From Chryseobacterium rhizoplanae (GTDB lineage Bacteria; Bacteroidota; Bacteroidia; Flavobacteriales; Weeksellaceae), in contig NZ_FXTC01000003.1 of NCBI RefSeq assembly GCF_900182655.1, positions 124,001 to 188,000 of the forward strand: a DNA stretch of 64,000 bases, given 5' to 3'. A program made the position numbers and the translations under genes. Numbering within the stretch: position 1 is the stretch's first letter; each line of letters starts with the position of its first letter. The notes beneath the pieces are model-generated. The model was not told the origin of the DNA. It saw only the letters and a program-made list of their open reading frames with translations, and ran no database searches. This document shows, piece by piece, positions 42,364 through 50,868 of this stretch.

Positions 42364-43293
42364 ATGTACCAGGAAGCTCTGCTCAAGGAAATCCGAAGAA
42401 AAATAGGTGAAAAATCTTTAAATGATGAGATCGCCAACATTCTTAATATCAGCTATGACGCGGCCCACAGAAGGACTTCCATGAAAGCCAAGTTCAGTTT
42501 TGAAGAGGCTTTGGAGCTCGCCAGATACTATCAGATCTCATTGGATCAGTTTCTGGGAACAGAAAATCAATTGGTTGTCAAAAGAACACAACCGGTAAGA
42601 ACCACTGAAGATCTTTTAAACTATTTCGAAAACTCTTTGAAGATTTTAAATGTTTTTCAGAATATCAACAATTCCAAAGTATTCTATTCTGCAAAAGACA
42701 TCCCGTTTTTTTATACCATTTCAGATTCAATATTATCCCGTTTCAAGTTTTATGTCTGGATGAATTTACTGAATCAGGACAAGTTTTTAAGTCCGTTTCA
42801 TGAGTTTAGTATGGAATATCATTCAGTAAAAAATGACCTGCTGAAAGATCTTTATGATAAACAAAACGTCACCGAAATCTGGAATGACACCACCATTATG
42901 AGTGTTTTGAGACAAATCTCCTTCTACTATGAAATGGGATTATTGAAGAAAAATGATGTGGATCTTATTCTTGATGACCTGAGGAAATTACTGGAAAGTC
43001 TGGAAATTAAAACACTGGAAAAAACTAATTTCCAGATCTATGTGAATGATTTAGTCATTTTAAACAACAGTATTTTATTCAAAAATGAGCAGCAATGTTC
43101 CTTTTTCGTTCCTTTCAGCATGTTCGGATATATGATGACCAATGATAAAATCACCTGTGAAGATTCTCTGAGCTATTTTGAGCATCAGATCAAGAACTCC
43201 AGATCCCTGAACGAATCCGGAAACCGGGAAAGGAAAATGTTCTTTAATAAAATGTATGAACAGATTGACCGATTAAAACAAAATTTATCATGA
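42364..43293 (+). CDS. Helix-turn-helix transcriptional regulator (Bacteroidota type)
   Basis: The 309-residue protein has an N-terminal helix-turn-helix (LNDEIANILNISYDAAHRRTSMKAKFSFEEALELARYYQISLDQF, about residues 19-63) and a long all-helical C-terminal domain of the type found in Bacteroidota regulators. No cysteine or metal-binding motif is seen. Its own promoter has a perfect palindrome on the -7 box, so it probably represses itself and, through the copy 200 bases away, the divergent secreted-protein operon. It overlaps the AraC gene by four bases (ATGA). Confidence 0.75.
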   Translation: MYQEALLKEIRRKIGEKSLNDEIANILNISYDAAHRRTSMKAKFSFEEALELARYYQISLDQFLGTENQLVVKRTQPVRTTEDLLNYFENSLKILNVFQNINNSKVFYSAKDIPFFYTISDSILSRFKFYVWMNLLNQDKFLSPFHEFSMEYHSVKNDLLKDLYDKQNVTEIWNDTTIMSVLRQISFYYEMGLLKKNDVDLILDDLRKLLESLEIKTLEKTNFQIYVNDLVILNNSILFKNEQQCSFFVPFSMFGYMMTNDKITCEDSLSYFEHQIKNSRSLNESGNRERKMFFNKMYEQIDRLKQNLS

Positions 43294-44096
43294 ATACCCT
43301 GCGTAAAGGAGAATATTTTGGAGAAACCAATCAAATAGTCAATCTGGAAGGATTGATCATCACTGATACGGAGTATACGCATCCTTATGTAGACTGGCAT
43401 TATCATGAAAATGCTTACTTCACTTTTTTGCTTCAGGGCAATATGAAAGAAGGGAACAGAAAAGAAACCTATGGCTGTTCTGCCGGAACATTATTGTACC
43501 ATCATTGGGAAGATCCGCATTACAATAGTAAACCGGATATCTTTACAAGAGGCTTTCATATCGAGCTCACTCAAAGTTGGTTTGACCGGTTTGATATTCA
43601 GAAAAATAAAGTGGAGGGCAGCTTTAATATAAAAGATCCCGCTTTAAAACTACTGGTTTATCAGATGTTCAAAGAAACGAAAACCAATGATTTATCTTTT
43701 GAACTGGCCGTTACTCAGTTATTATTGCATCTTTTCAGTCAATTGGCCCATCAGAAGGAAAGTAGTGATAGAAAACCAGTTTGGGTAGGTCAGATCAATG
43801 AAATTTTACATGAAAGCTTTACAGAAAGCCTGAATCTTACGGAACTTTCTAAAACATTGAATATTCATCCTATCCATCTCAGCAGGGATTTTCATAAATA
43901 TTTCCATTGCAATCTGGGTGAATATCTCAGAAAATTAAAACTTAACAAATCACTTGAATTGCTGACTTTATCCCATTCTTTGACGGATATTGCCATAGAA
44001 TGCGGCTTTTCAGATCAGAGTCATTTTACCCGATGTTTTAAAGAAAATATCGGAATTACTCCATTGAAATACAGGAACCTTCTGAAAAATTATTAA
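43290..44096 (+). CDS. AraC-family regulator
   Basis: This 268-residue protein has an N-terminal cupin-like sensing domain (PYVDWHYHENAYFTFLLQG, GTLLYHHWEDPHYN with several His) and a C-terminal double helix-turn-helix (LTELSKTLNIHPIHLSRDFHKYFHCNLGEYLRKLK and LTDIAIECGFSDQSHFTRCFKENIGITPLKYR). Translationally coupled to the regulator upstream. Two direct repeats in front of the SDR gene downstream (44134-44168), with 21-base spacing, are plausible binding sites for it. Confidence 0.9.
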   Translation: MNTLRKGEYFGETNQIVNLEGLIITDTEYTHPYVDWHYHENAYFTFLLQGNMKEGNRKETYGCSAGTLLYHHWEDPHYNSKPDIFTRGFHIELTQSWFDRFDIQKNKVEGSFNIKDPALKLLVYQMFKETKTNDLSFELAVTQLLLHLFSQLAHQKESSDRKPVWVGQINEILHESFTESLNLTELSKTLNIHPIHLSRDFHKYFHCNLGEYLRKLKLNKSLELLTLSHSLTDIAIECGFSDQSHFTRCFKENIGITPLKYRNLLKNY

Positions 44097-44133
44097 AAGT
44101 TCTCCGAATACAAAGGAAATAAACCATCATTCA

Positions 44134-44168
44134 CGATTTGGATACATCATTCCCCGATTTGGATACAT
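44134..44168 (+). promoter_or_regulatory. Direct-repeat site (two CGATTTGGATACAT) upstream of the SDR gene
   Basis: CGATTTGGATACAT occurs at 44134-44147 and again at 44155-44168, start-to-start distance 21 bases (two helical turns). This is the typical geometry for AraC dimer sites. A -7-like box CATCTTTG is at 44188-44195. Confidence 0.6.
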
Positions 44169-44226
44169 TTCCCCTTTCGTAAGTTTCCATCTTTGTACCA
44201 TCATTTAAACAAAAAAATATTTAAAA

Positions 44227-45066
44227 ATGGAAACAAAAAAAGTATGGTTCGTGACAGGAGCTTCAAAAGGCTTAGGATTCGAGTTGGTAAAAAAATTATT
44301 ATCCGAAGGATTTCAGGTTGCTGCAACAAGCCGTACCATTGAATCCCTGATCTCAACCCTCGGAGAAACTTCTGAAAACTTCCTTCCGCTCGGCGTAAAC
44401 ATTACAGACAATAACGATATTAAATCTGCCATTGCCAAAACGGTTGAACATTTCGGAAAAATTGATGTAGTTGTGAATAATGCCGGTTATGGACAAATCG
44501 GAACATTGGAAGAACTTACAGATGAAGAGGCGAGAGAAAATTATGCTGTGAATGTTTTCGGAACCTTAAATGTGATCAGAAATGCCATGCCTTATCTCCG
44601 TGAGCAAAGGTCTGGAAACATCTTCAATATTTCTTCCGTTGGCGGATATTCCGCTAATTTTCCGGGTTGGGGAATTTACTGCTCAACAAAATTTGCTGTT
44701 GCCGGATTTACTGAAGCCTTGGCCGAAGAAGTAAAGGATTTCGGAATTCATGCTACTGTAGTATATCCCGGATATTTCCGTACAGATTTTTTAAGTAAAG
44801 ATTCTGTAAAAACACCTTCCAATCCTATTCAGGCTTATGAAGCAGCAAGAAATTCTGAACAGGCTCATCTTAATGACATCAACGGAAATCAGCCAAATGA
44901 TCCGGAGAAGGCAGCTGATGTACTGATTCAGATCAGTAAAGAGAAAAATCCGCCGGTACATTTATTATTGGGAGTAGGAACGATGGAGTTTCTGAATAAT
45001 AAGATTGATATCTTAAAGAAAGATGCTGAGAAATGGGAAAGCCTTACCGTTTCTACTGCGATTTAA
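44227..45066 (+). CDS. Short-chain dehydrogenase/reductase
   Basis: This 279-residue cytoplasmic oxidoreductase has the SDR cofactor motif TGASKGLGFELVKKL (TGxxxGxG, residues 10-24), NNAG in VVVNNAGYGQIG, and the catalytic triad Ser in ISSVGGY, Tyr and Lys in YCSTKFAVAGFTEALAEE (Y-x-x-x-K). A C-terminal 30-residue part is typical for classical SDRs. NADP or NAD preference is not readable. It stands between two AraC regulators with a candidate AraC site upstream; it is probably the target of the local regulator. Substrate unknown. Confidence 0.9.
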   Translation: METKKVWFVTGASKGLGFELVKKLLSEGFQVAATSRTIESLISTLGETSENFLPLGVNITDNNDIKSAIAKTVEHFGKIDVVVNNAGYGQIGTLEELTDEEARENYAVNVFGTLNVIRNAMPYLREQRSGNIFNISSVGGYSANFPGWGIYCSTKFAVAGFTEALAEEVKDFGIHATVVYPGYFRTDFLSKDSVKTPSNPIQAYEAARNSEQAHLNDINGNQPNDPEKAADVLIQISKEKNPPVHLLLGVGTMEFLNNKIDILKKDAEKWESLTVSTAI

Positions 45067-45078
45067 TTTGATACTATT

Positions 45079-45105
45079 CTTCGACTCCGCTCAGGATGAC
45101 ATTCC
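45079..45105 (+). repeat. CTTCGACTCCGCTC repeat, convergent pair, left copy
   Basis: CTTCGACTCCGCTCAGGATG with the tail ACATTCC. Member of the family that encloses the GIY-YIG gene. Its partner at 45157-45184 is inverted, so the region can fold into a hairpin of about 100 bases. Confidence 0.85.
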
Positions 45106-45156
45106 TAATACTTACTATTTTAATTTAATCGGATGAATTAAATATAAAACTTTAGA

Positions 45157-45184
45157 GGTCAGCCTGACCGGAGTCGAAGGCTTT
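45157..45184 (-). repeat. CTTCGACTCCGCTC repeat, convergent pair, right copy
   Basis: On the minus strand it reads CTTCGACTCCGGTCAGGCTG. It ends just before the promoter region of the second AraC gene. Sixteen of the first 17 bases pair with the left copy. Confidence 0.85.
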
Positions 45185-45232
45185 ATGATATCATGCATTA
45201 TAATATTTGCAAAAACACTTAACTTCGCAATT

Positions 45233-46147
45233 ATGAAACAGCCGGTTCATTTTAATTCCATTTCAGAATTTCATGCTTTCTGCAGTCTTCCGAATCCCGA
45301 GCATCCACTGATCAGTTTGATAGATTACAGCAAGGTTCGTTATGTTGTAGAAAATGAAGAACTGAAGTGGATCCAGAATTTTTATTCTATTGGTTTGAAA
45401 AAAAATGTCACTCCAAAGTTTAATTACGGTCAGCAGCAATATGATTTTGACTCCGGAGTATTGTGTTTTGTTTCTCCCCAGCAGTTTTTAAGCCTGGAAA
45501 TAAGACAGGATGTTGAAGTAGAGCCTACCGGATTTTTATTGTTGATTCATCCCGATTTTCTGTGGAATACTCCATTAACCAGGAAAATAAAGTCTTATGA
45601 TTTCTTCAGTTATCAGGTAAAAGAAGCTCTTTTTCTTTCCGATAAAGAAGAGAAAACCCTTGTTGATATTTTTAAAAATATTGAACGGGAATATCAGTCA
45701 AATACCGATCGATTTACACAAGAACTCATCATTGCCCAAATTGAATTATTACTGGTTTACTCTGACCGTTTTTATGAACGTCAATTTTTCACCAGAAAAA
45801 AATCAAGCCACGAATTATTATACAAGTTTGAAGATATCCTTTCCCAATATTTCGAAAGCGGAAATCTTCTTGAAAGTGGAATTCCATCGGTAAAAACCAT
45901 TGCCGAACAAATGAATATTTCACCTAATTATCTCGGAACCTTACTCCGCTTACATACGCAGCAAAATACCCAGCAGCATATTCAGAATAAATTGATTGAT
46001 TCCGCCAAAGAACGTTTGATTACCACAAGCTTATCTGTAAGTGAGATTGCTTATGAATTGGGATTTGAACATCCGCAGTCTTTCAGTAAACTCTTTAAAC
46101 AAAAGACGAATCAGTCTCCCGGAGAATTCAGAAAGCTGTTCAATTAG
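45233..46147 (+). CDS. AraC-family regulator
   Basis: The 304-residue protein has an N-terminal AraC-like cupin region (residues 1-130) and a C-terminal helix-turn-helix pair: VKTIAEQMNISPNYLGTLLRLHTQQNTQQHIQNKLI and TTSLSVSEIAYELGFEHPQSFSKLFKQKTNQSPGEFRKLF. I start it at the ATG at 45233; the longer frame extends into the repeat at 45157-45184 and has no supporting signal. Target unknown; the SDR gene lies upstream. Confidence 0.85.
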   Translation: MKQPVHFNSISEFHAFCSLPNPEHPLISLIDYSKVRYVVENEELKWIQNFYSIGLKKNVTPKFNYGQQQYDFDSGVLCFVSPQQFLSLEIRQDVEVEPTGFLLLIHPDFLWNTPLTRKIKSYDFFSYQVKEALFLSDKEEKTLVDIFKNIEREYQSNTDRFTQELIIAQIELLLVYSDRFYERQFFTRKKSSHELLYKFEDILSQYFESGNLLESGIPSVKTIAEQMNISPNYLGTLLRLHTQQNTQQHIQNKLIDSAKERLITTSLSVSEIAYELGFEHPQSFSKLFKQKTNQSPGEFRKLFN

Positions 46148-46236
46148 AATATGTGGCGAATAATAAAATAGCAATGTTAATTTCATTCTATTTTACCATG
46201 AAGAAGTTTGTTACTTTTGTTTAAATACTTCTTCCA

Positions 46237-47889
46237 ATGAAACCAGTTCTATTATTGATCTTTATTTTCACATTTTATCTGTATCAGGGACAAAACAAAA
46301 ACATAGTCAATCCTGAAAAAATTGAAAATCCGATTCAAAAAAATCATATCGGAAAAATTGTTTTCGTTAATAAAACTATTGCTCTTGAAAACCTTAAGGA
46401 TTCGGACTTTCTCAGTTCTTCTTTATTCCAGGAAAACGGAGATCTTGGTATTCATGCTTTTTTTGACAACTCTCTAGTTAATTATCTGCATCAGCTTGAA
46501 CCCAATTGGACGGTTGATGAACTGTTGAAAAACGGAAATTATCAATTCTCATTTTATGTAGACGGAAAACTGATCCATAAAGAAAATCTCAATACAGGTG
46601 CAGGCATTGCAGATCATAAAAAAGTCAAAACCACACTGCGAATTCCTCTTCTCAGCAGCAAAAACGAAGATTCATGGGGAAGGTATTTATGGATGCGTTT
46701 TTATATGTCCCATAACGGGATTGATGCTCTGTCAGAAGGAAATCATACCTTAAAAATTGAAATACGCCCGTATCTCAACGCTTCTACACTCAAAACAGGA
46801 TCTGTTATCGCAGAAGGTCAGATCAACCTCAACGTTCCTTCCCAAAATATTCCTGAGCATCAGATCGCCATTCAACCCATTCAATCCAACAGCGGATGGA
46901 AGGTTTCTCAGGAAAAAATCAACACAGAAGCTATCAGAAATCTGAATAAGAAAATTGCAGAAAACAGATTTAAAAATATAACTGGAATTGTCATTATAAA
47001 AGATGGAAAATTGCTGCTGGAAGAATATTTCAACGGATCCGGAAGAGATTCTTTGCAGGATACCCGTTCTGTAGGGAAGTCATTTTCTTCAGCGTTGACG
47101 GGAATTGCTGTCAAAGAAGGATATTTAAAAAGCGAAAATCAAAACCTGAAAGAGTTTTACAATTTGAAACAATTTAAAAACTATTCTTCTCAAAAAGAGA
47201 ATGTTACTATAAAAAATTTGTTGACAATGAGTTCCGGATTTGATGGGAATGATGAAAATTACGAATCTCCAGGAAATGAAGAAAATATGTATCCTACCGA
47301 AAATTGGGTAAATTTCACATTAGATCTGCCGATAACAGAGAATACACCAGGGAAAAACTGGAGTTACTTCACTGCCGGAGTTGTGGTAACAGGAGATATT
47401 TTGGATAAATCGGTTCCACAAGGCTTAAAAAACTATGCTGATAAAAAGTTATTCCAACCCCTTGGAATCACAAATTATAAATGGCAGTTTACTCCACAGC
47501 AAAAGCCGTCTCTGGCGGGAGGACTTCGTATGAAAGCTCTTGATTTTGCAAAATTCGGGCAGCTCTACAGCAATAATGGAGTTTGGGAAGGAAAAACTAT
47601 TTTGAGTAAAGACTGGATTAAAAAATCTTTTACCAATTATTTCCCGGACCGTCAGGATTTTGAAGGGTATGGATATTTATTCTGGAGAAAAGTTTATACG
47701 GTGGGAAACAGCAGTTATGAAGCTTTTCAATCCAGCGGAAATGGTGGAAACAAGATCATCATCTTCACCAAAATACCAGTTGTAATGGTAATTACCGCAC
47801 AAGCTTACAATAAGCCTTATGCCCATTCACAAGTTGAAAAAATGGTACAGGAATATCTTTTACCCGCCTTGAAAATGGGTAATGAGTAA
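46237..47889 (+). CDS. Secreted serine hydrolase (class C beta-lactamase/DD-peptidase fold)
   Basis: The 550-residue product has a signal peptide (MKPVLLLIFIFTFYLYQGQ) and an extra N-terminal domain of about 220 residues that is beta-rich. The catalytic domain follows. Its S278-V-G-K281 is the SxxK nucleophile, and a Tyr in NWSYFTAG stands where the YxN motif is expected, but with Thr instead of Asn. The third motif is SSGNGGNKIII. Such proteins include esterases, D-aminopeptidases and penicillin-binding-like hydrolases, and a true lactamase is only one possibility. Likely periplasmic or exported. Confidence 0.8.
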   Translation: MKPVLLLIFIFTFYLYQGQNKNIVNPEKIENPIQKNHIGKIVFVNKTIALENLKDSDFLSSSLFQENGDLGIHAFFDNSLVNYLHQLEPNWTVDELLKNGNYQFSFYVDGKLIHKENLNTGAGIADHKKVKTTLRIPLLSSKNEDSWGRYLWMRFYMSHNGIDALSEGNHTLKIEIRPYLNASTLKTGSVIAEGQINLNVPSQNIPEHQIAIQPIQSNSGWKVSQEKINTEAIRNLNKKIAENRFKNITGIVIIKDGKLLLEEYFNGSGRDSLQDTRSVGKSFSSALTGIAVKEGYLKSENQNLKEFYNLKQFKNYSSQKENVTIKNLLTMSSGFDGNDENYESPGNEENMYPTENWVNFTLDLPITENTPGKNWSYFTAGVVVTGDILDKSVPQGLKNYADKKLFQPLGITNYKWQFTPQQKPSLAGGLRMKALDFAKFGQLYSNNGVWEGKTILSKDWIKKSFTNYFPDRQDFEGYGYLFWRKVYTVGNSSYEAFQSSGNGGNKIIIFTKIPVVMVITAQAYNKPYAHSQVEKMVQEYLLPALKMGNE

Positions 47890-47944
47890 TCGGTAATGAA
47901 GTAATAGTAATGTAGGAAATTGAGGAAGAATAGCTTATTGCAAA

Positions 47945-48487
47945 CTATTCGTCTTTCTTGGATGGAACCAGAAATACGTCAATAAGACCTTCAGGAAGTT
48001 CCATTTTGATTATTCTTTCTTCTCGGTCAACTTCAAGAATCCAGTCTTTGATCATAGGAATAACTACTTCTTTTCCATCCAGATTGGTAATGAAATACAC
48101 CTGCGCCGTCTGATCATTTACAGATCTGATCACTCCACAGCTGTTATCATTTTGATCAAAGATTTCAAACCCGATGATCTCGTGATAGTAGAATTGTTTT
48201 CCCGAAAGTTTGGGCAGTGAAGCAAGCGGAAGGTAAACATTTTTACCCAATACCTGGTCTACCATAGCCTCAGAAGAGTTTTTGAATGCAAGATTCAGAG
48301 CATCAAGTTTGCTCCATGATGATCTTTCAATAAAAAATGGAACCAATAATCCGTTGATTTCAACGAATATTGATTCCAATTTATTGTAAAGCTCGGGTTG
48401 ATCGGTATCCAATTTAAGGATTACGTTACCCGCAAGTCCATGTCTGCGTGTGATTTTTCCTAAAAAATAGCAATCTTCTTTACGCAT
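47945..48487 (-). CDS. rimM: Ribosome maturation factor RimM
   Basis: RimM helps assemble the 30S subunit head by binding S19 and 16S rRNA. The 180-residue protein has the N-terminal RimM domain (CYFLGKITRRHGLAGNVILKLDTDQPELYNKLESIFVEI) and the PRC-barrel half (GVIRSVNDQTAQVYFITNLDGKEVVIPMIKDWILEVD). It follows rpsP by 14 bases in the usual rpsP-rimM order; trmD is not adjacent. Confidence 0.95.
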   Translation of the reverse strand: MRKEDCYFLGKITRRHGLAGNVILKLDTDQPELYNKLESIFVEINGLLVPFFIERSSWSKLDALNLAFKNSSEAMVDQVLGKNVYLPLASLPKLSGKQFYYHEIIGFEIFDQNDNSCGVIRSVNDQTAQVYFITNLDGKEVVIPMIKDWILEVDREERIIKMELPEGLIDVFLVPSKKDE

Positions 48488-48501
48488 AACAGGGTTTGTT
48501 C

Positions 48502-49068
48502 TTAAGCTTCAGTGTTTTCTTCAGTTTCAGCAGCAGGAGCTTCTCCTTCTGTAGCTTCAGCAACAACTTCTTCAGCAGGTGCGTTAGCAGCTTCTTCAGC
48601 AGCTTTAGCATCAGCCTCAGCTTGTGCAGCAGCAGCAACTCTAGCTTCGTTTACTTTTACTTCAGCTTCTAAAGCTGCTTTCTTAGCATCAGCTTTAGCA
48701 GTTGCTAAACCTTCTACTTTACCTTGTACTTTAGAGTCTTTAGCTTCTACCCAAGCATTGAATCTTTTTTCAGCTTCAGCTTCGTCAAAAGCACCTTTAG
48801 CTACACCACCTTGTAAGTGTTTTTTGTAAAGAGCACCTTTGTAAGATAAAATAGCTCTAGCAGTATCAGTAGGCTGAGCACCGTTGTTTAACCACTGTAC
48901 AGCGGAATCAACGTTCAATTCGATAGTTGCTGGATTAGTAATTGGGTTGTAAGTTCCTAGTTTTTCGATGAATCTACCATCTCTTCTCGCTCTAGAATCT
49001 GCAACCACGATGTGGAAAAAAGGTTTTCCTTTTTTACCGTGTCTTTGTAATCTGATTTTTACTGACAT
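48502..49068 (-). CDS. rpsP: 30S ribosomal protein S16 with long Ala/Glu tail
   Basis: Small-subunit protein S16 is seen in residues 1-80 (MSVKIRLQRHGKKGKPFFHIVVADSRARRDGRFIEKLGTYNPITNP). A further 100 residues follow, rich in Ala, Glu and Lys and probably helical then disordered (AEEAANAPAEEVVAEATEGEAPAAETEENTEA). This roughly doubles the E. coli length; extended S16 is usual in Flavobacteriia. A -7 box TATCTTTG (49124 to 49117) lies 49 bases before the ATG. An ORF on the other strand of the tail is a shadow. Confidence 0.95.
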   Translation of the reverse strand: MSVKIRLQRHGKKGKPFFHIVVADSRARRDGRFIEKLGTYNPITNPATIELNVDSAVQWLNNGAQPTDTARAILSYKGALYKKHLQGGVAKGAFDEAEAEKRFNAWVEAKDSKVQGKVEGLATAKADAKKAALEAEVKVNEARVAAAAQAEADAKAAEEAANAPAEEVVAEATEGEAPAAETEENTEA

Positions 49069-49116
49069 AATGTTTGAATTTTACGGGAACTCGTCCCAGT
49101 TAAATATTTAAGAGTG

Positions 49117-49124
49117 CAAAGATA
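49117..49124 (-). promoter_or_regulatory. -7 promoter element of rpsP-rimM
   Basis: TATCTTTG on the minus strand fits TAnnTTTG. Confidence 0.6.
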
Positions 49125-49264
49125 GTAAAAAAGTTTAAAGTAAAAAGCGACAAGTAAAAAGTTTTATAAAATTCATTTTCCAGAAGCCGGGAACCTGCTC
49201 TCGCTACTCGCTTTTTTCTTTTAGAAAGAAAAAGAGCTTAAACAAACCGCTCGATCAGGGCTAT

Positions 49265-49777
49265 TTATTCCATATTACCCATGTAAAATAATCCCAGACA
49301 CTTCTGGTTTTCTTCAATAGTAAGAGAATTTTTCAATTCATCTACAATTTTGGGAGAACTCCAATAGCATCCGATATTATTCGCTGTACAGGTAAGATAC
49401 ATGTTCTGAACCGCCATTGAAACAGCGGCTATTTCTTCCCATTCAGGAACCATTCCGCTGAAGTTGACTACGATAGAAACTACAACATTGGCTTTATTGA
49501 TTTTAAAACCGATATCATTGTATTTTTTTTCCAGGAAAAGCTGCTCAGGTGTAATTGCTTTATAGATAGCCTGCATTTCTGAGGCCAGCTGTGCTTTCTC
49601 TTCACCTTTGAATATTTTGAAACGCCAGGGTTTTGTACGTTTGTGATTGGGAGCCAGTGTAGCAGCATTTAAAATTTCCTCCAAAACTTCCTGAGATATT
49701 TCTGTATCCGCATAATCTTTTGGGAAAATACTTCTTCTTTGCTCTATGATTTCTTTTAAAATGGATGCTTTATTCAT
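49265..49777 (-). CDS. Nitroreductase-family protein
   Basis: This 170-residue protein has FMN-binding features of the family: IIEQRRSIFPKDYAD at the N-terminus (the R-R-S that contacts FMN), LNAATLAPNHKRTKPWRFKIFKG, and the C-terminal segment NIGCYWSSPKIVDEL. Short nitroreductase-like proteins reduce nitro groups, quinones or flavins with NAD(P)H. The last 20 residues of the usual fold are shortened, ending LGLFYMGNME. Stands alone; regulation not visible. Confidence 0.85.
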   Translation of the reverse strand: MNKASILKEIIEQRRSIFPKDYADTEISQEVLEEILNAATLAPNHKRTKPWRFKIFKGEEKAQLASEMQAIYKAITPEQLFLEKKYNDIGFKINKANVVVSIVVNFSGMVPEWEEIAAVSMAVQNMYLTCTANNIGCYWSSPKIVDELKNSLTIEENQKCLGLFYMGNME

Positions 49778-49888
49778 GTAACAAAATTACGAAAAAGATG
49801 GAAGCAGGAAGCGGGATGAAAGAAGTTTAATATTTGATTGGCTGATAGGTACCGGAAACTTATCAAAATTACTTTTTACTTTTTACTT

Positions 49889-50338
49889 TTACAAAACCTC
49901 TATAACCTTCTGATGGATTTTGTTTAAGGTAAACTCATCACCGGATTTCATACCCATCATTTTTTTGGCCATGGGGCTTTCAGGAGAGATGGCATAGAAC
50001 CGGTCTCCTTCAAAAAAGAATTCCCCTAGTGACACGGATATATAAAACCGGGCCTTATTGGTAATGACCAGCGAGCCAAGCTGTACTCTTTCCGTAGCGG
50101 TATTCAGGACTTTTGCCATATTTCTTTTAAGATCATTCAAAGCTCCCAGCTGTCGCTGCATCTGGTAAATCTCCTCCTGCATCTCTTCTCTCATACTGTC
50201 ATATTTCGGAGTTTTTTTGATGTCACGGCTGGCTTCCAGGGTAAATTCGATAAAGTTTTTAAGCTTTTCAATTTTCTCTGCGATGGTAGTTTTCACAAAG
50301 TCTCTGATATCACTTTTTTCAAATACGATCTTCTCCAT
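49889..50338 (-). CDS. GreA/GreB-like C-terminal domain protein
   Basis: The 149-residue protein has an N-terminal helical coiled-coil region (residues 1-85, e.g. REEMQEEIYQMQRQLGALNDLKRNMAKVL). A short FKBP-like GreA C-terminal domain follows: VQLGSLVITNKARFYISVSLGEFFFEGDRFYAISPESPMAKKMMGMKSGDEFTLNKI. GreA proteins rescue paused RNA polymerase. The acidic loop tip of true GreA (DE in the N-terminal hairpin) is not obvious here, so it may be a Gre-like secondary-channel factor with another role. Confidence 0.7.
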   Translation of the reverse strand: MEKIVFEKSDIRDFVKTTIAEKIEKLKNFIEFTLEASRDIKKTPKYDSMREEMQEEIYQMQRQLGALNDLKRNMAKVLNTATERVQLGSLVITNKARFYISVSLGEFFFEGDRFYAISPESPMAKKMMGMKSGDEFTLNKIHQKVIEVL

Positions 50339-50470
50339 ACAATCTATTCTTTATATAAAGATAATATTTTTGGAATAATATTTCTTTGACTTAACATAAA
50401 AAAACGATTGCAAAATAGCTCATCATTTTTAAAAATATTTTTTAGCTTTGCCCCTTTAAAATCTAAAACC

Positions 50471-50833
50471 ATGTTTAAAACACCATTTTCATTTGATGGG
50501 AGAATCAGAAGGACAGAATACGGATTGTCCTATCTTCTATATCTGGTATTTTCTGTGCCTTTCAATTTTTATTTTCAGACTAACGAACAGCCATCCGGGG
50601 GTGTTATTATCGTTTTCTTCCTTTTATTAATTCCATTTCTTTGGTTTTTTATTGCACAGGGAGCAAAAAGATGCCACGACAGAGGAAATTCAGGTTGGTT
50701 TCAACTAATTCCTTTGTATGGTTTATGGATGTTATTTGCAGACAGTGACCACGGACCCAATGAATACGGACCTAATCCTAAGGGTGAAGGAAACTATAAC
50801 TCGATCAACGAGATTGGTAAGAAAGAATTGTAG
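50471..50833 (+). CDS. DUF805 membrane protein
   Basis: This 120-residue protein has the DUF805 signature: MFKTPFSFDGRIRRTEYGLSYLLYL near the start, and ARKRCHDRGNSGW-like sequence (QGAKRCHDRGNSGWFQLIPLYGLW). It has three membrane helices. The family is small, common and of unknown function. The ATG at 50471 follows a -7 box (TAGCTTTG, 50443-50450); an upstream frame has no support. Confidence 0.85.
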   Translation: MFKTPFSFDGRIRRTEYGLSYLLYLVFSVPFNFYFQTNEQPSGGVIIVFFLLLIPFLWFFIAQGAKRCHDRGNSGWFQLIPLYGLWMLFADSDHGPNEYGPNPKGEGNYNSINEIGKKEL

Positions 50834-50834
50834 T

Positions 50835-50867
50835 AAAAAAGCCTTGTAAAATTTACAAGGCTTTCAT
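50835..50867. terminator. Bidirectional terminator between DUF805 and SRPBCC genes
   Basis: AAAGCCTTGTAAA (50838-50850) and TTTACAAGGCTTT (50852-50864) form a long stem, with an A-run before it. Confidence 0.85.
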
Positions 50868-50868
50868 T

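Noticed and set aside
48512-48829. Ser/Ala-rich open frame opposite the rpsP tail
   Set aside because: Shadow of the Ala/Glu-rich coding strand; no start signal.
49868-49891. ACTTTTT repeats at the end of the Gre-like gene
   Set aside because: Only two full copies plus a partial one; too short to call an array.
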